Shown piece after piece: positions 41,695 to 51,498 of a stretch of DNA of 64,000 bases; positions within the stretch are counted from its first letter, which is position 1; each line of letters begins with the position of its first letter. A program made the translations under genes and the position numbers. A model generated the notes under the pieces. That model did not search any database. It saw only the letters and a list, made by a program, of their open reading frames with translations, and was not told the origin of the DNA. This stretch comes from Alphaproteobacteria bacterium (GTDB lineage Bacteria; Myxococcota_A; UBA796; CAJQPC01). The stretch is from NCBI GenBank assembly GCA_020632795.1, contig JACKEV010000007.1, positions 62,001 to 126,000 on the forward strand, in the 5' to 3' direction.

Positions 41695-42888
41695 ATGGGC
41701 TATCTCAAGGATATTCGTATGCGCCTGGGGTTCTCTGAGGATGAGGTCGCAGGACGCCTGAGCTTGAGCCGGAGAGCGTATCGGGCTCTGGAGGAGCAGC
41801 CTCATGACGACCTGGAGTTCGACACGCTCCTGGAGTTGAGAGATGTTCTCGGGCTCGACATCAACTCACTGCTTGAGGCGAGCTTTCCAGAGCGCTTTCC
41901 GATCGCTGCGCTGCTGAAGTCCTCAGCGGAGACCCTCCCCCTGGAGAGCCGACTGGCGCTGGCCGCGGCGACATCCGTTGGAAGGGATTTCAAATACCTC
42001 AAGGTCTGCTTGGACCCCGACCAACCAGGGACGGCCTGGGAATGGTTGAAGACCTTCGAGCATGACGATGACTACTCCCATCCGCGAGAGGGTGCGCCTG
42101 AGCGGTTGGCTCGGCTCGCACGAGAGCGCCTGGGGCTGTCCGCTGACGAGCCGATTCCGTCCATCTTCAAACTCCTGCGAGGACGCGGGATCCTCTTCTT
42201 GGAAGATGAACATGTGCCCGAGTTGGATGCGTTCAGCATGGTCGCGGAGGGGGTCGCTCCGCTGATTATGAGCAACCTATATGGCGGACACATGGCGACA
42301 GCCGTCGAGCGTCGCGTCGCTTGGGCGCACGAGCTTTGCCATCTTATGTTCGATCGTCCCATGATGCTCGATGCAAAGCGGCTTTGTGTTCATGAGGCGT
42401 CGTCACGTCTCCGCGGACGGAGTCTTTGGGACGACGTGGAGCGGCGGGCGAGGGCGTTCGCTGTATACCTGCTCGCCCCTCGGGAGGGCGTCACTCGCAT
42501 CTGGCGCCGTGGGGGCGAGGAGACGACCAGGATTCGCGGGGTCATGGAGCATTTCGGGATTGGCTATCAGGCTACACGTGGGCAGCTTGACAATCTCGGC
42601 TTGCTGAGCATGCGACGCAAGGTCGGGTACGTGGACCCGATGCTGCCCTTGTGGGATTCCAAGGAGGTTACGCCGCAGTTGGGTGACGCGGGCGCTCCGG
42701 GGCTCCCGCCGATGCGCGTTCTCCGAGATCTGGGCGTGCCAGACCTCAGGTGCGGTGTCTTCGCCCAGGAAGTGCTGAGCACATGGCAGCGCCATCGTGG
42801 GGAGGTCACCCAGGGCCAGATAGCGGGTCTCCTTCGGGTGCCAAACGGGCTGCTCCAGGTCCACTACCTGCGCGATCTACGTTCCTGA
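41695..42888 (+). CDS. XRE helix-turn-helix / ImmA-IrrE-like metallopeptidase protein
   Basis: The start at 41695 has GGAG 6 nt upstream. The 397-residue product has an N-terminal XRE-type helix-turn-helix (residues about 1-62; F-S-E-D-E-V-A-G-R-L-S-L-S-R-R-A-Y). A zinc-peptidase domain carries H-E-L-C-H (212-216), the HExxH signature of ImmA/IrrE (COG2856) proteins, which cleave repressors or act as antitoxin-like regulators. The C-terminal third is unrecognised. Base composition is visibly less GC-rich than the flanking genes. The PIN-like gene follows after 1 bp. XRE-COG2856 proteins next to PIN-like genes are a known toxin-antitoxin-like arrangement. Confidence 0.85.
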   Translation: MGYLKDIRMRLGFSEDEVAGRLSLSRRAYRALEEQPHDDLEFDTLLELRDVLGLDINSLLEASFPERFPIAALLKSSAETLPLESRLALAAATSVGRDFKYLKVCLDPDQPGTAWEWLKTFEHDDDYSHPREGAPERLARLARERLGLSADEPIPSIFKLLRGRGILFLEDEHVPELDAFSMVAEGVAPLIMSNLYGGHMATAVERRVAWAHELCHLMFDRPMMLDAKRLCVHEASSRLRGRSLWDDVERRARAFAVYLLAPREGVTRIWRRGGEETTRIRGVMEHFGIGYQATRGQLDNLGLLSMRRKVGYVDPMLPLWDSKEVTPQLGDAGAPGLPPMRVLRDLGVPDLRCGVFAQEVLSTWQRHRGEVTQGQIAGLLRVPNGLLQVHYLRDLRS

Positions 42889-42889
42889 G

Positions 42890-43450
42890 ATGCTTGTTCT
42901 TGACTCCTGTGCCTTGCTTCATGCGAAGCAGCTTGGTGAGCCGCTGGAGCTGGCATGTGCCGTGCTCGTCGAGCAGGCCATACCTGTAGCCATGACCAAG
43001 AAGCTGTATGGACAACATGGGCAGATGGGTCTGAGAGGCCCCCTCGACCTCCTGGGTGTGCAGACCCTCAATGCTCGCACGGTTGATTTGAGGCGCGCTC
43101 GAAACCAGCTGAGCAAGTCCTTCCGACTTCCTGAGGAGAGCGATCAGGAGGCCGTCGTGGTGGCCTGGGTCCATAAGGGGGCTGTTCTGACGCACGATCG
43201 CAAGGCCTGCCAGATGGCCCACGCGCTTGGTGTTCCCACAGGTGACCTCCTCGATCTGCTTGCCTTCGGCGTAGATACGGGTGTCCTCGACGCCGCCACC
43301 GTGAACATCGCGCTGACCCGACTCCCCGGTCCTCCTCCCTTCGCCTGGCAACCCCTGGACGCTCATCCCGGCTATCGCTCGCTCACGCTCGCCTCAGTGA
43401 GGCAGAATGAGCACCTGTTCGATAGCCTGCGTGCGATGTCCCGGGTCTGA
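42890..43450 (+). CDS. PIN-like domain protein (putative toxin RNase)
   Basis: This 186-residue protein has the acidic residues of a PIN nuclease: M-L-V-L-D-S-C (Asp5), E-S-D-Q-E (Asp85/Glu87) and T-H-D-R-K-A (Asp103), with A-H-A-L-G-V-P-T after the last one. It resembles the DUF4411/DUF3368-type PIN proteins encoded with XRE-ImmA proteins. PIN toxins cut RNA with Mg2+. It is 1 bp after the regulator stop, so translation is coupled, and shares its lower GC. The C-terminal about 50 residues are extra. A toxin role is inferred from family and context. Confidence 0.75.
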   Translation: MLVLDSCALLHAKQLGEPLELACAVLVEQAIPVAMTKKLYGQHGQMGLRGPLDLLGVQTLNARTVDLRRARNQLSKSFRLPEESDQEAVVVAWVHKGAVLTHDRKACQMAHALGVPTGDLLDLLAFGVDTGVLDAATVNIALTRLPGPPPFAWQPLDAHPGYRSLTLASVRQNEHLFDSLRAMSRV

Positions 43451-43509
43451 GCGCGCGGCAGGGCCCGCGATCGGACCTGTCATCCCTACCGCTCCGCTTG
43501 AGGACCTCC

Positions 43510-44547
43510 ATGAACTCCGACTTCGAGAACAGCCGGCACATCACCCACGAGCCCGCGCCCCGGATCCGGGACTTCGGCGGCGGCTACGGCGTCGTGAAGC
43601 GGCTGCGGGACCGCCTCGTGCGCGCGGTGTACGGCCGCGACGACGTCATCGAGCTGATCATCATCGCGCTGCTGGCCGACGGGCACGTGCTGCTGGAGGA
43701 CTTCCCTGGGTCAGGCAAGACCACCCTGGCCAAGGCGCTGGGGGACTGCGTCATCGACGACCAGCCCAACGACGACATCGTCACCATCCGGCGCATCCAG
43801 TTCACCCCCGACCTGCTGCCCGGTGACGTGACCGGGACCACCATCTTCGACCCGAACACCAACCGCTTCTTCTTCCGCCCCGGGCCGATCTTCGCCCACA
43901 TCGTGCTGGCCGATGAGATCAACCGCACCTCGCCCAAGGTGCAGTCGGCGCTGCTGGAGGCCATGGCCGAGAAGCAGGTCACCGTCGACAACCGCACCCG
44001 CCAATTGGACGAGCTGTTCTTCGTCATCGCCACCCAGAACCCCCTGGACCTCGCCGGGACCTTCCCCCTGCCCGCCGCCCAGCTCGACCGCTTCCTGTTC
44101 AAGATCCGCATGACCCACATCTCCCGGGAGGCGGAGCTGGCGCTCCTGACCCACCTCGATCAGGTCAAGGCCGGGGTGGGGGACGAGCTGCCCCGGGTCA
44201 CCCGCACCGAGATCCTGGACGCCCGGGAGGTGGTGCTGAGCCAGGTCCACGTCGCCCCGGCCATCCGGGAGGCTTTGGTGGACATCGCCGACAACACCCG
44301 CACCGACGACCGCAGCCTCCAGGGGGTCTCCACCCGCGCGCTGGTGCTGATGCTGCCCGCGCTCCAGGCCCGCGCCCTGTCCCGGCAGCGGGACTACGTG
44401 AACGCCGACGACGTCGAGGCGCTCTCCCAGGTCATCTTCGCCCACCGCCTGGCGGTCGCCCCCGGGGCCGGCGGGGTCGACGAGATCGTCAAGGACTGCT
44501 GCAAGCGGCCCCTGGAGCAGCTCGCGCGGAAGACCCTGCGGCGATGA
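43510..44547 (+). CDS. MoxR-family AAA+ ATPase
   Basis: ATG 43510 (GAGG 6 nt upstream) is preferred to the in-frame TTG at 43498, giving 345 residues. The Walker A motif is F-P-G-S-G-K-T-T (about 65-72). L-A-D-E-I-N-R-T is Walker B, A-T-Q-N-P is sensor 1, and the C-terminal lid includes S-T-R-A-L. MoxR ATPases remodel or load cofactors into vWA proteins and are co-encoded with DUF58 and TgpA-type genes. Here those partners lie upstream, separated by the XRE-ImmA/PIN pair. It overlaps the TPR gene by 4 bp. Confidence 0.9.
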   Translation: MNSDFENSRHITHEPAPRIRDFGGGYGVVKRLRDRLVRAVYGRDDVIELIIIALLADGHVLLEDFPGSGKTTLAKALGDCVIDDQPNDDIVTIRRIQFTPDLLPGDVTGTTIFDPNTNRFFFRPGPIFAHIVLADEINRTSPKVQSALLEAMAEKQVTVDNRTRQLDELFFVIATQNPLDLAGTFPLPAAQLDRFLFKIRMTHISREAELALLTHLDQVKAGVGDELPRVTRTEILDAREVVLSQVHVAPAIREALVDIADNTRTDDRSLQGVSTRALVLMLPALQARALSRQRDYVNADDVEALSQVIFAHRLAVAPGAGGVDEIVKDCCKRPLEQLARKTLRR

Positions 44548-46475
44548 TCTCGATCCTGTCGGCCACATGGACGGCGCTCGCGCTGGCTGCGCCCACCGAG
44601 GACGAGGTCCTCGCGCTGCACGACGCCGGGAAGTGGATCGAGGCCCGGACCGCCGCCGAGGCCCTGCTGGCGGAGCAGCCGGGCTCGCAGATCGGCCACT
44701 ACGTGCTGGGGCGGGTGCTCTGGATCGAGGAGGGGGACCTCGCCCCGGCCCGGCGGCACCTGGAACGCGCGGTGGCGCTCTACGTCGCGCAGGACGACGA
44801 GCCCGACGTCGCCTGGCGCACCAACGCCTACGCCCTGGAGACCCTGGCCGGGGTCCGGCAGGAGATGGCCGACCACAGGGGGCAGCTTGAGGCCCTGGAC
44901 GCGCACGACGACGCCTACGACCCCGACCTCATCGGGCAGCGGGCCTGGCCGAACATGATGCTGGACCGCGAGCACCGCGCCCGCGAGCACGCCCGGGACG
45001 CCATCGAGGGGGAGATCCGCTGGCAGCAGACCCTCGGCTACACCGCGATGTGCGCCATCGAGGCCCGCTTCGGCAGCCGGGAGGACGCCTGGGACGCCTG
45101 TCAGGCCGCCGTCACCTTCGAGCGGGACAGCGGCTCGGACATGCAGATCGCCGCCTCCAACGCCTCGGGGGCGGCCCTGTACGTCTTCCGCTTCGAGGAG
45201 GCCGAGGCCCTGCTCCACGAGAGCGCCGCCGGCTCGGGCCAGGAGGTCGCCAACCCCTGGGCCCGTCTGGCCCTGCTCACCCTGGCCCAGGGCCGGGGGG
45301 AGGAGGCGGTCGACGCGGTGGTGCGCATGCGCCGCTTCAAGCAGCAGCAGCCCCCCAGCATGCGGGATCAGGCCCGCGCCGAGGTCGACGCGGTGGCGGC
45401 CACCGTGATGCTGGCGGCCGGCCACCCGACGGAGGGGCTCACGCTGATCGACCGCGCTATCGCCTTCCCCGACCGGGGGGGGCTCAGCTCCGGGGCCGCC
45501 GAGGACACCCTGGTCGGGCACACCCTGCTGCGCCTCGCCCTGCGCCAGCTCCAGCGGGAGCTGCGCCGGGAGCGCCGCGCCGTCGAGCCCTGGTGGCGCC
45601 GGGCCTGGGGCGGGCTGGTCGACCTCTGGCCCGACCCCCAGGACGTCGCCGACCGCGCCGTGGTGCGCGCCGCGCTGTCCGACTACCGGCGCCTGATGGG
45701 CAGCGTGCGCCCCTACACCGCCCACAGCCCGGACGTGCTGCCGCCCTGGCGTCACGGGCAGCTCGTCGGGATCCTGGGCCCCGGGGTGGTCTCGGCGGCC
45801 ATCCAGCAGGCCCGCCAGGTGGAGACCCTGCCCGAGGCCGCCGCGTGGCTGGATGCCCTGCAGGCGGAGGTCGCCTGGCGCCTGGGGGATCCGGCGCGCG
45901 CTCGGGAGCTGGGGGGGCGCGCCCTGGAGAGCCTGCCGGAGGCCGAGGCCCTGCTGCGGGGGCGCACCGCGGCGATCCTGGCGGACGCCGCCTGGGCGCA
46001 GGGGGACCGGGCCGAGGCCCTGTCCCTCTACGAGCGCGCCCTGCAGGTAGACCCCGGGGTGATGCGGCGGCTGTCCATCGCGCTCCCCGCGGTGGTCCGG
46101 GTCGACGCCGACGGCGCGGCGGCGGCCCTCGTTGGCGCGGCCCTGCAGCGCTCCCCCCGGCTGGCGCCGGGGTCCGAGGGCTTCGCGGTCAGCGTGGAGG
46201 GCGGCGCGGCCCCGAGGGTCTGCCTGCGAAGCCCCCAGGGCGCGCTGATCGCCTGCACCGAGCCCGTGCCCGCGCCCGAGGAGGGCACGCCCCGCGATCA
46301 CGCCCGCGCTGTGCTTGACGCCTTCCACGACCGCGCCTTCTCCATGCCCCTGGGGCTCTCGGCGGTGGACCTGCGCAGCCTGGACAGCCAGACGGTGGTG
46401 GCCCAGGAGGCTCGCCGGGAGCGGGTCGAGGCCCTGCTCCAGGAGCTGGGTGGGGAGGCGCCCTCGGATCCCTGA
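44544..46475 (+). CDS. TPR-repeat periplasmic protein
   Basis: A 643-residue product with a short signal peptide (about 16 residues, A-L-A-L-A-A-P). The body is almost entirely helical, with tetratricopeptide-like repeats (A-R-R-H-L-E-R-A-V-A-L-Y, A-L-S-L-Y-E-R-A-L-Q-V-D-P) and no catalytic motif. The ATGA overlap with the MoxR stop means translational coupling. TPR genes commonly accompany MoxR-DUF58 sets, where they may scaffold the complex on the outer face of the inner membrane. Partner unknown. Confidence 0.75.
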   Translation: MISILSATWTALALAAPTEDEVLALHDAGKWIEARTAAEALLAEQPGSQIGHYVLGRVLWIEEGDLAPARRHLERAVALYVAQDDEPDVAWRTNAYALETLAGVRQEMADHRGQLEALDAHDDAYDPDLIGQRAWPNMMLDREHRAREHARDAIEGEIRWQQTLGYTAMCAIEARFGSREDAWDACQAAVTFERDSGSDMQIAASNASGAALYVFRFEEAEALLHESAAGSGQEVANPWARLALLTLAQGRGEEAVDAVVRMRRFKQQQPPSMRDQARAEVDAVAATVMLAAGHPTEGLTLIDRAIAFPDRGGLSSGAAEDTLVGHTLLRLALRQLQRELRRERRAVEPWWRRAWGGLVDLWPDPQDVADRAVVRAALSDYRRLMGSVRPYTAHSPDVLPPWRHGQLVGILGPGVVSAAIQQARQVETLPEAAAWLDALQAEVAWRLGDPARARELGGRALESLPEAEALLRGRTAAILADAAWAQGDRAEALSLYERALQVDPGVMRRLSIALPAVVRVDADGAAAALVGAALQRSPRLAPGSEGFAVSVEGGAAPRVCLRSPQGALIACTEPVPAPEEGTPRDHARAVLDAFHDRAFSMPLGLSAVDLRSLDSQTVVAQEARRERVEALLQELGGEAPSDP

Positions 46476-46542
46476 GCCTGGGGTAGGCGCACCCCAGGAG
46501 GGCGCGACGTTCCTGTCGCAGCCCCCTCGTCAGGGGCCCGGA

Positions 46543-49368
46543 ATGCGGGCGGTCTCCGGAACATTTCTTGCTTGTCTCCAGGGCCCATCTCTGCCCGGAG
46601 AGCCCGTGCTTCAGCACCAGACGCCGACCCCCTCCACGTCCACCGCGCGCTCCACCGGGGGCGACCAGGGCGAGGATCTCGCCCAGGATCCGCAGTCCAC
46701 CCTGGGCAACGCCGCGCTGGCCGAGCAGCTCAACGGCGGCGAGGCCGCCGACTTCAAGGCGATGCCCGCCAACACCCGGGGCGGGTTCACCGCGCGGGTG
46801 CTGGAGGCCGCCGGCCAGCAGAGCCAGTCCCCCGAGGACATCCTCAACAGCGGCCAGTACGACCGCCCGGCGACCCGCGCCGAGGCGGCGGTCATCCTCT
46901 CCCGGGTCATGGGCCTGGGGGACGCGCTGAATGGGCAGCCCGGGGTGTTCAACGACGTGCCGCTGTCCCACTGGGCGGCCTCGGCGATCTACCGCTGCCG
47001 GGAGGAGGGCTTCTTCTCCGGCCAGGGCAACAACGCCTTCAACCCGGACGGTGAGCTGGAGGCCAGCCACGCTGCGATCCTCGTCCAGCGGGTCTCCAGC
47101 CCCGGCTCCCGCGCCCAGTTCGATCGCGACGCCGCCGTCTCCGAGGCCGAGCAGAACCGCGAGCTGCCCGAGGCCCCCGCCCAGGAGCGGGTCGACGGCC
47201 CGATGAAGACCACGAAGAACGTCTACGACAAGCACGACAAGATGGTCGACAACGCCCAGCTCGACCTCTCGAACAGCGAGCACAAGTGGGCGGTCGACTT
47301 CTTCAAGCGCAAGTGGGAGGCCAACAAGGCCCGCTACGAGGGCGTCGCCGCCAAGGTCGGCATCCCCGCCGCGCTGATCGCCGCGCTGCACATGCGCGAG
47401 TCGAGCATGAACTTCGGGACCTACCTGCACCAGGGCGACCCCCTGGGTCGGCCGGCGGTCCACCACCCCGCGAACATCCCGGTCTTCCACGTCTGGGAGG
47501 ACGCCGCGGTGCACGCCCTCAACATGAAGGGCTACCTGCGCGACGACCTCGGCATGACCGCCCAGACCACCGACATGGCCGCGATGGCCACCTTCGCCGA
47601 GTACTACAACGGCCTGGGCTACCACAACCGCGGGCGGGTCAGCCCCTACGTCTACTCCGGCACCGACCAGTACACCGGCGGCAAGTACGTCGCCGACGGC
47701 GTGTTCGACCCCAACGCCCAGGACCGCCAGGTCGGCGTGATGGCGCTGGTCCAGTCCATCTCCAACAGCGCAGCGGGGACCAGCAACACCGGCACCCTGG
47801 TCGAGGGCCAGGTGCTCGACCAGGGCAAGGTCGTGCCCGACGCCCCGGTCGCCATCGTGGACGCCCGGGGCCAGAGCTTCGAGACCACCACCACCGCCCG
47901 GGGCTTCTTCTCCCTGGAGGACGCCGTGGCGGTGGGCCGGGGCACGGTCACTGTGAACGGCGTCTCCCAGCCCCTCACGGTCGACGCCGGCAAGCCCTCC
48001 TGGACCCACTTCCACCTGGACGCCCCGGCGCCCTCCACCAACGAGGGGCAGGACGGCCAGCAGCAGGAGCCCTCCACCCCCACCGCCCAGCTCGACCTCG
48101 GCGGCGGGCTGCTCCGCAAGGGCGACAAGGGCGACAAGGTCCGCACCCTCCAGGCGCTGCTCAACGCCCACGGCGCCTCGCTCACCGTCGACGGCGACTT
48201 CGGAAAGGGCACCGACGCGGCTGTGCGGGCCTTCCAATCCGCCAACGGCCTCACCGCGGACGGCATCGTGGGCAGCCGCACCGTCGAGGCCCTCAACCGC
48301 AGCCCCAGCGGCGGCCAGGAGACGGGCACCGGCCAGGAGACGGGCACCGGCCAGCAGCCCACCACCCCGCCGCCCGCCGAGAACACCACGACCACCAGCC
48401 CGCTGTCCGGCTTCACCGGCACCCTGCGCAAGGGCGACAAGGGCGACATGGTCCGCGCCCTGCAGGAGGCCCTCAACAAGCAGGGGGCCGCCCTCAAGGT
48501 CGACGGCGACTTCGGCAAGGGCACCGACGCGGCCGTGCGGGCCTTCCAGCTCTCCCGCGGCCTGTCCGTCGACGGCGTCGTGGGCCGCAACACCATCGCC
48601 GCGCTGCTCCAGGCGCCGGGCACCGGCCAGAGCCAGCAGCCTGAGCAGCCCCAGGAGCAGGGCCCCACCGAGCCCGGCAGCTACGACAACGTCGCCCAGG
48701 AGCGCGGCGCGCTGGCGGTCAAGGGCGCGCGGCAGACCTACCTGCGCGGCCGCGAGCTGCACGGCGCGGGCAACTCCTGGGAGACCCAGGGCGCCAACCA
48801 GGGCCCCATCGTCAACGAGCTGAAGGCCGCCAACAACGCGGGCGGCAGCAACAGCTACGAGTGGTGCGGCATGTTCGTCGGCGCCCACTTCAAGAAGGCC
48901 GGCATCCGCGACGAGATCATGAAGAACCTCGTGTTCTGGTCGGGTCTGCGGCTGCACAACTTCTTCACCAACGGCAGCTACGTCGCCACCCGCCAGCCCA
49001 AGGCGGGGAGCTGGTGGCAGCCCCACAAGACCACCAGCCTCAAGGGCCTCACCGGCGCCCGGCGCAAGGACGCCCTGAAGGACTTCGCCCCGCAGGAGGG
49101 CGACATCGCGCTGTTCCGCAACGACTACAGCCACGTGGCGGTGGTCGCCGGCTACGACCCCGAGACCGGGGACCTGGAGCTGCTGGAGGGCAACCGGGGC
49201 AACCGCGTGCAGGCGACCACCTACGGCACCGCCGACGGGCAGATCACGTTCCTGGGGCGGTTCAACGACTCGGACTACGAGCCCAACGGCTCCCCCGACG
49301 CGCAGCTCGTCAGCTCGGCGAACCCGAACGTCACCCATGGGGACGCGGCGTACGGCTCGACCCATTGA
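46543..49368 (+). CDS. Modular peptidoglycan hydrolase (SLH-like, lysozyme-like, two PG-binding domains, CHAP-like)
   Basis: About 941 residues from ATG 46543 (AGGGG 6 nt upstream); the true start could lie slightly downstream. Domains in order: an SLH-like domain (about 95-180); a lysozyme-like region with A-L-H-M-R-E-S-S (about 285); a carboxypeptidase-regulatory-like beta domain (about 425-490); and two PG_binding_1 domains with the shared core K-V/L-D-G-D-F-G-K-G-T-D-A-A-V-R-A-F. The C-terminus is a CHAP/NlpC-like amidase with Y-E-W-C-G-M-F-V and S-H-V-A-V-V-A-G-Y. No classical signal peptide is evident. It should cut glycan and peptide bonds, in secreted or contact-dependent lysis or in wall turnover. 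It is followed by the intron-split terminator. Confidence 0.75.
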   Translation: MRAVSGTFLACLQGPSLPGEPVLQHQTPTPSTSTARSTGGDQGEDLAQDPQSTLGNAALAEQLNGGEAADFKAMPANTRGGFTARVLEAAGQQSQSPEDILNSGQYDRPATRAEAAVILSRVMGLGDALNGQPGVFNDVPLSHWAASAIYRCREEGFFSGQGNNAFNPDGELEASHAAILVQRVSSPGSRAQFDRDAAVSEAEQNRELPEAPAQERVDGPMKTTKNVYDKHDKMVDNAQLDLSNSEHKWAVDFFKRKWEANKARYEGVAAKVGIPAALIAALHMRESSMNFGTYLHQGDPLGRPAVHHPANIPVFHVWEDAAVHALNMKGYLRDDLGMTAQTTDMAAMATFAEYYNGLGYHNRGRVSPYVYSGTDQYTGGKYVADGVFDPNAQDRQVGVMALVQSISNSAAGTSNTGTLVEGQVLDQGKVVPDAPVAIVDARGQSFETTTTARGFFSLEDAVAVGRGTVTVNGVSQPLTVDAGKPSWTHFHLDAPAPSTNEGQDGQQQEPSTPTAQLDLGGGLLRKGDKGDKVRTLQALLNAHGASLTVDGDFGKGTDAAVRAFQSANGLTADGIVGSRTVEALNRSPSGGQETGTGQETGTGQQPTTPPPAENTTTTSPLSGFTGTLRKGDKGDMVRALQEALNKQGAALKVDGDFGKGTDAAVRAFQLSRGLSVDGVVGRNTIAALLQAPGTGQSQQPEQPQEQGPTEPGSYDNVAQERGALAVKGARQTYLRGRELHGAGNSWETQGANQGPIVNELKAANNAGGSNSYEWCGMFVGAHFKKAGIRDEIMKNLVFWSGLRLHNFFTNGSYVATRQPKAGSWWQPHKTTSLKGLTGARRKDALKDFAPQEGDIALFRNDYSHVAVVAGYDPETGDLELLEGNRGNRVQATTYGTADGQITFLGRFNDSDYEPNGSPDAQLVSSANPNVTHGDAAYGSTH

Positions 49369-49966
49369 TACGGACCCTCCATGAACCGTGGACTGGTCGC
49401 CCGGCGCCCGTAGGGCGAGACCCCGGGGGATGGTCAGCGAGCCGAAGGTGAGCGAAGGAAGTGTGCCAGGCATGACGCCAGAGATCGGAGGTGAGTGATG
49501 TGAATCGCAAGTCCTGACCTGGGGCCCTGACAGGGGGAACCCAACACCGAAGAGGCAAGGGCATGGGGTGGAAGAGACCATCCGCCTGCGCGGTGCGCGA
49601 AGCGGCCGAGCGGAGCCCGCGAGGGCATGTCTGAAGGAAGCCATAGGTGGATGACGGTCGTGAACGAGAGTGAAGCGCCGTAAGGCGTCCACGGCGGGTG
49701 AGGCGGCTTCCAGCGCCGAAGCCCGGTACCTGTCGGTGCCGTGGGCGTAGTGGCGACACGATCGGCATGAAATCTCGGCGTCTTACCCTGGGAGGTCTGC
49801 TGGGCTCCGGCTTTGGCCGGTAGACCCGCGAACGAAAGGACAAGAGGTCGAAGGCCCAGCAGAAGTCGGAGGATCGCGTAGTACCGGAAGGCGGCGTAAC
49901 GGCCGCCCCAACCCGCAGGTCGAGCCCTGTGGGGGAGGGAAGGCGGTCCCGGTCGAAGAACAGGTG

Positions 49967-51409
49967 ATGCAGCTCAATCTGACATTTGCGACAGCAGAAA
50001 ACCCGAGAGGGGCCACCCATGAGGGAGGCGCGGACCGGTCCGCGTGCTCGCGACCGGGGGTGCCGAAGGCGAGGGTCAAGAGAGAGAAGGGCGCACCGGC
50101 GACGATGGAGGAGGTGACAGAGCGATTGAGCGACGCGCTGCAGAAGGTGGCAGCGAACAGCGGGGCCCCAGGGCCGGACGGCGAGACGATCGCGCAGGTG
50201 CGCAAGCGCTGGGCGAGGTTGGAGCCGTGCTTGCAGTCCGCGCTGCTGGAGGGTCGGTATCAGCCAGGAGAGATCCGGCGGGTGCAGATCCCGAAGCCGG
50301 GCGGCGGCGAGCGAGGGCTGGGGATCCCGAACGTGGTGGACCGGGTGGTGCAGGAGGCCGTGCGGCAGGTGCTCGAACCGCTGTACGAGCCGACGTTCCA
50401 CCGGAGCAGCCACGGCTTCCGACCTGGCCGGAGCTGCCACACGGCGCTCACCGAGGCCAAGCGGCATGTGAAGGCCGGACACGCATGGGTGGTGGACATC
50501 GACCTGGAGAAGTTCTTCGACAGGGTGAACCACCAGCGGCTGATGGCGCGGCTCGCGGAGCGGGTCGCGGACCGGAGGTTGCTCGTGCTGATCGGCCAGA
50601 TGCTGAAGGCCGGCGTGGTGCTGCCGGATGGCGTGGTGGTGGCGACGGATGAAGGGGTGCCGCAGGGCGGCCCGCTCTCTCCGCTGCTGTCGAACGTCGT
50701 GCTGGACGAGCTTGACCGCGAGCTCGTCCGGCGTGGCCACCGGTTCGTCCGCTACGCCGATGACATGAACGTCTTCGTGCGCAGCGAACGCGCGGGACAA
50801 CGGGTGATGGCGAGCCTGACGCGGTTCATCGAGCGGCGCTTGCGCCTCAAGGTGAACGCGAAGAAGTCCGCCGTCGCTCGACCCGAAGACCGACACTTTC
50901 TTGGATTCCGGCTCACCCACGGCCCCACAGAGGGGACCGTGGAGGTCCGCTTCTCCGAGCGCACCATCCGGCGCGCCAAGGCGCGGCACCGCGAGCTGAC
51001 ACCGCGAAACTGGGGTGGCTCCATGAAGGGCTGCATTGCCCGGCTCAATGTGTATCTGCGAGGGTGGTTCGGCTTCTTCGGGGTCGTCTCCGCGAGGGAG
51101 AGGAGCACACTGCAAAGCTTTGACGCGCACATCCGGCGACGGCTGCGCGCGATTCAGCTCAAACACTGGAAGCGCAAACGAACGATCGCGATGAACCTCA
51201 TCGCCCGGGGCGTGAAGCGAAAGACAGCGTGGCGACGGGTCTACGAGGGGCGCAAGTCCCTCTGGCCCCTCAGCCACGACCCCGCCGTGGACCGAGCACT
51301 CCGCAACGCGTACTTCGCCGAACGGGGGCTCGTCAGCCTCGAAGGACTGTTGGACGCCAAGCTCCAGGCCCTCGCCGCCCCGGCTCAGCTCTCGCTGATG
51401 CTGGGATGA
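49967..51409 (+). CDS. ltrA: Group II intron reverse transcriptase/maturase
   Basis: This 480-residue protein is encoded within the intron. Reverse transcriptase blocks are clear: G-P-D-G (RT1 region), I-P-K-P-G-G-G-E-R, H-G-F-R-P-G-R-S-C-H, V-D-I-D-L-E-K-F-F-D, P-Q-G-G-P-L-S-P-L-L-S-N and the catalytic Y-A-D-D, then L-G-F-R. A maturase (X) domain follows with W-x-G-S-x-K-G and basic helices. No C-terminal HNH endonuclease Cys pairs are seen, so it is an endonuclease-minus type. It splices the intron RNA and copies it during retrohoming. No frameshift is seen; all active residues are present. Confidence 0.9.
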   Translation: MQLNLTFATAENPRGATHEGGADRSACSRPGVPKARVKREKGAPATMEEVTERLSDALQKVAANSGAPGPDGETIAQVRKRWARLEPCLQSALLEGRYQPGEIRRVQIPKPGGGERGLGIPNVVDRVVQEAVRQVLEPLYEPTFHRSSHGFRPGRSCHTALTEAKRHVKAGHAWVVDIDLEKFFDRVNHQRLMARLAERVADRRLLVLIGQMLKAGVVLPDGVVVATDEGVPQGGPLSPLLSNVVLDELDRELVRRGHRFVRYADDMNVFVRSERAGQRVMASLTRFIERRLRLKVNAKKSAVARPEDRHFLGFRLTHGPTEGTVEVRFSERTIRRAKARHRELTPRNWGGSMKGCIARLNVYLRGWFGFFGVVSARERSTLQSFDAHIRRRLRAIQLKHWKRKRTIAMNLIARGVKRKTAWRRVYEGRKSLWPLSHDPAVDRALRNAYFAERGLVSLEGLLDAKLQALAAPAQLSLMLG

Positions 51410-51461
51410 TTCGAGGTCGAGAACCGGCCGGCATCGGGGAGTCACAACCCGGTGTCCCGAG

Positions 51462-51492
51462 GAGCCGGATACGAACAGCGTAAGTCCGGTTC
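51462..51492 (+). ncRNA. Group II intron domain V hairpin
   Basis: GAGCCGGA at 51462 pairs with TCCGGTTC ending 51492, with the internal AGC-containing catalytic strand, the signature of domain V. Confidence 0.8.
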
Positions 51493-51498
51493 TGTGGG

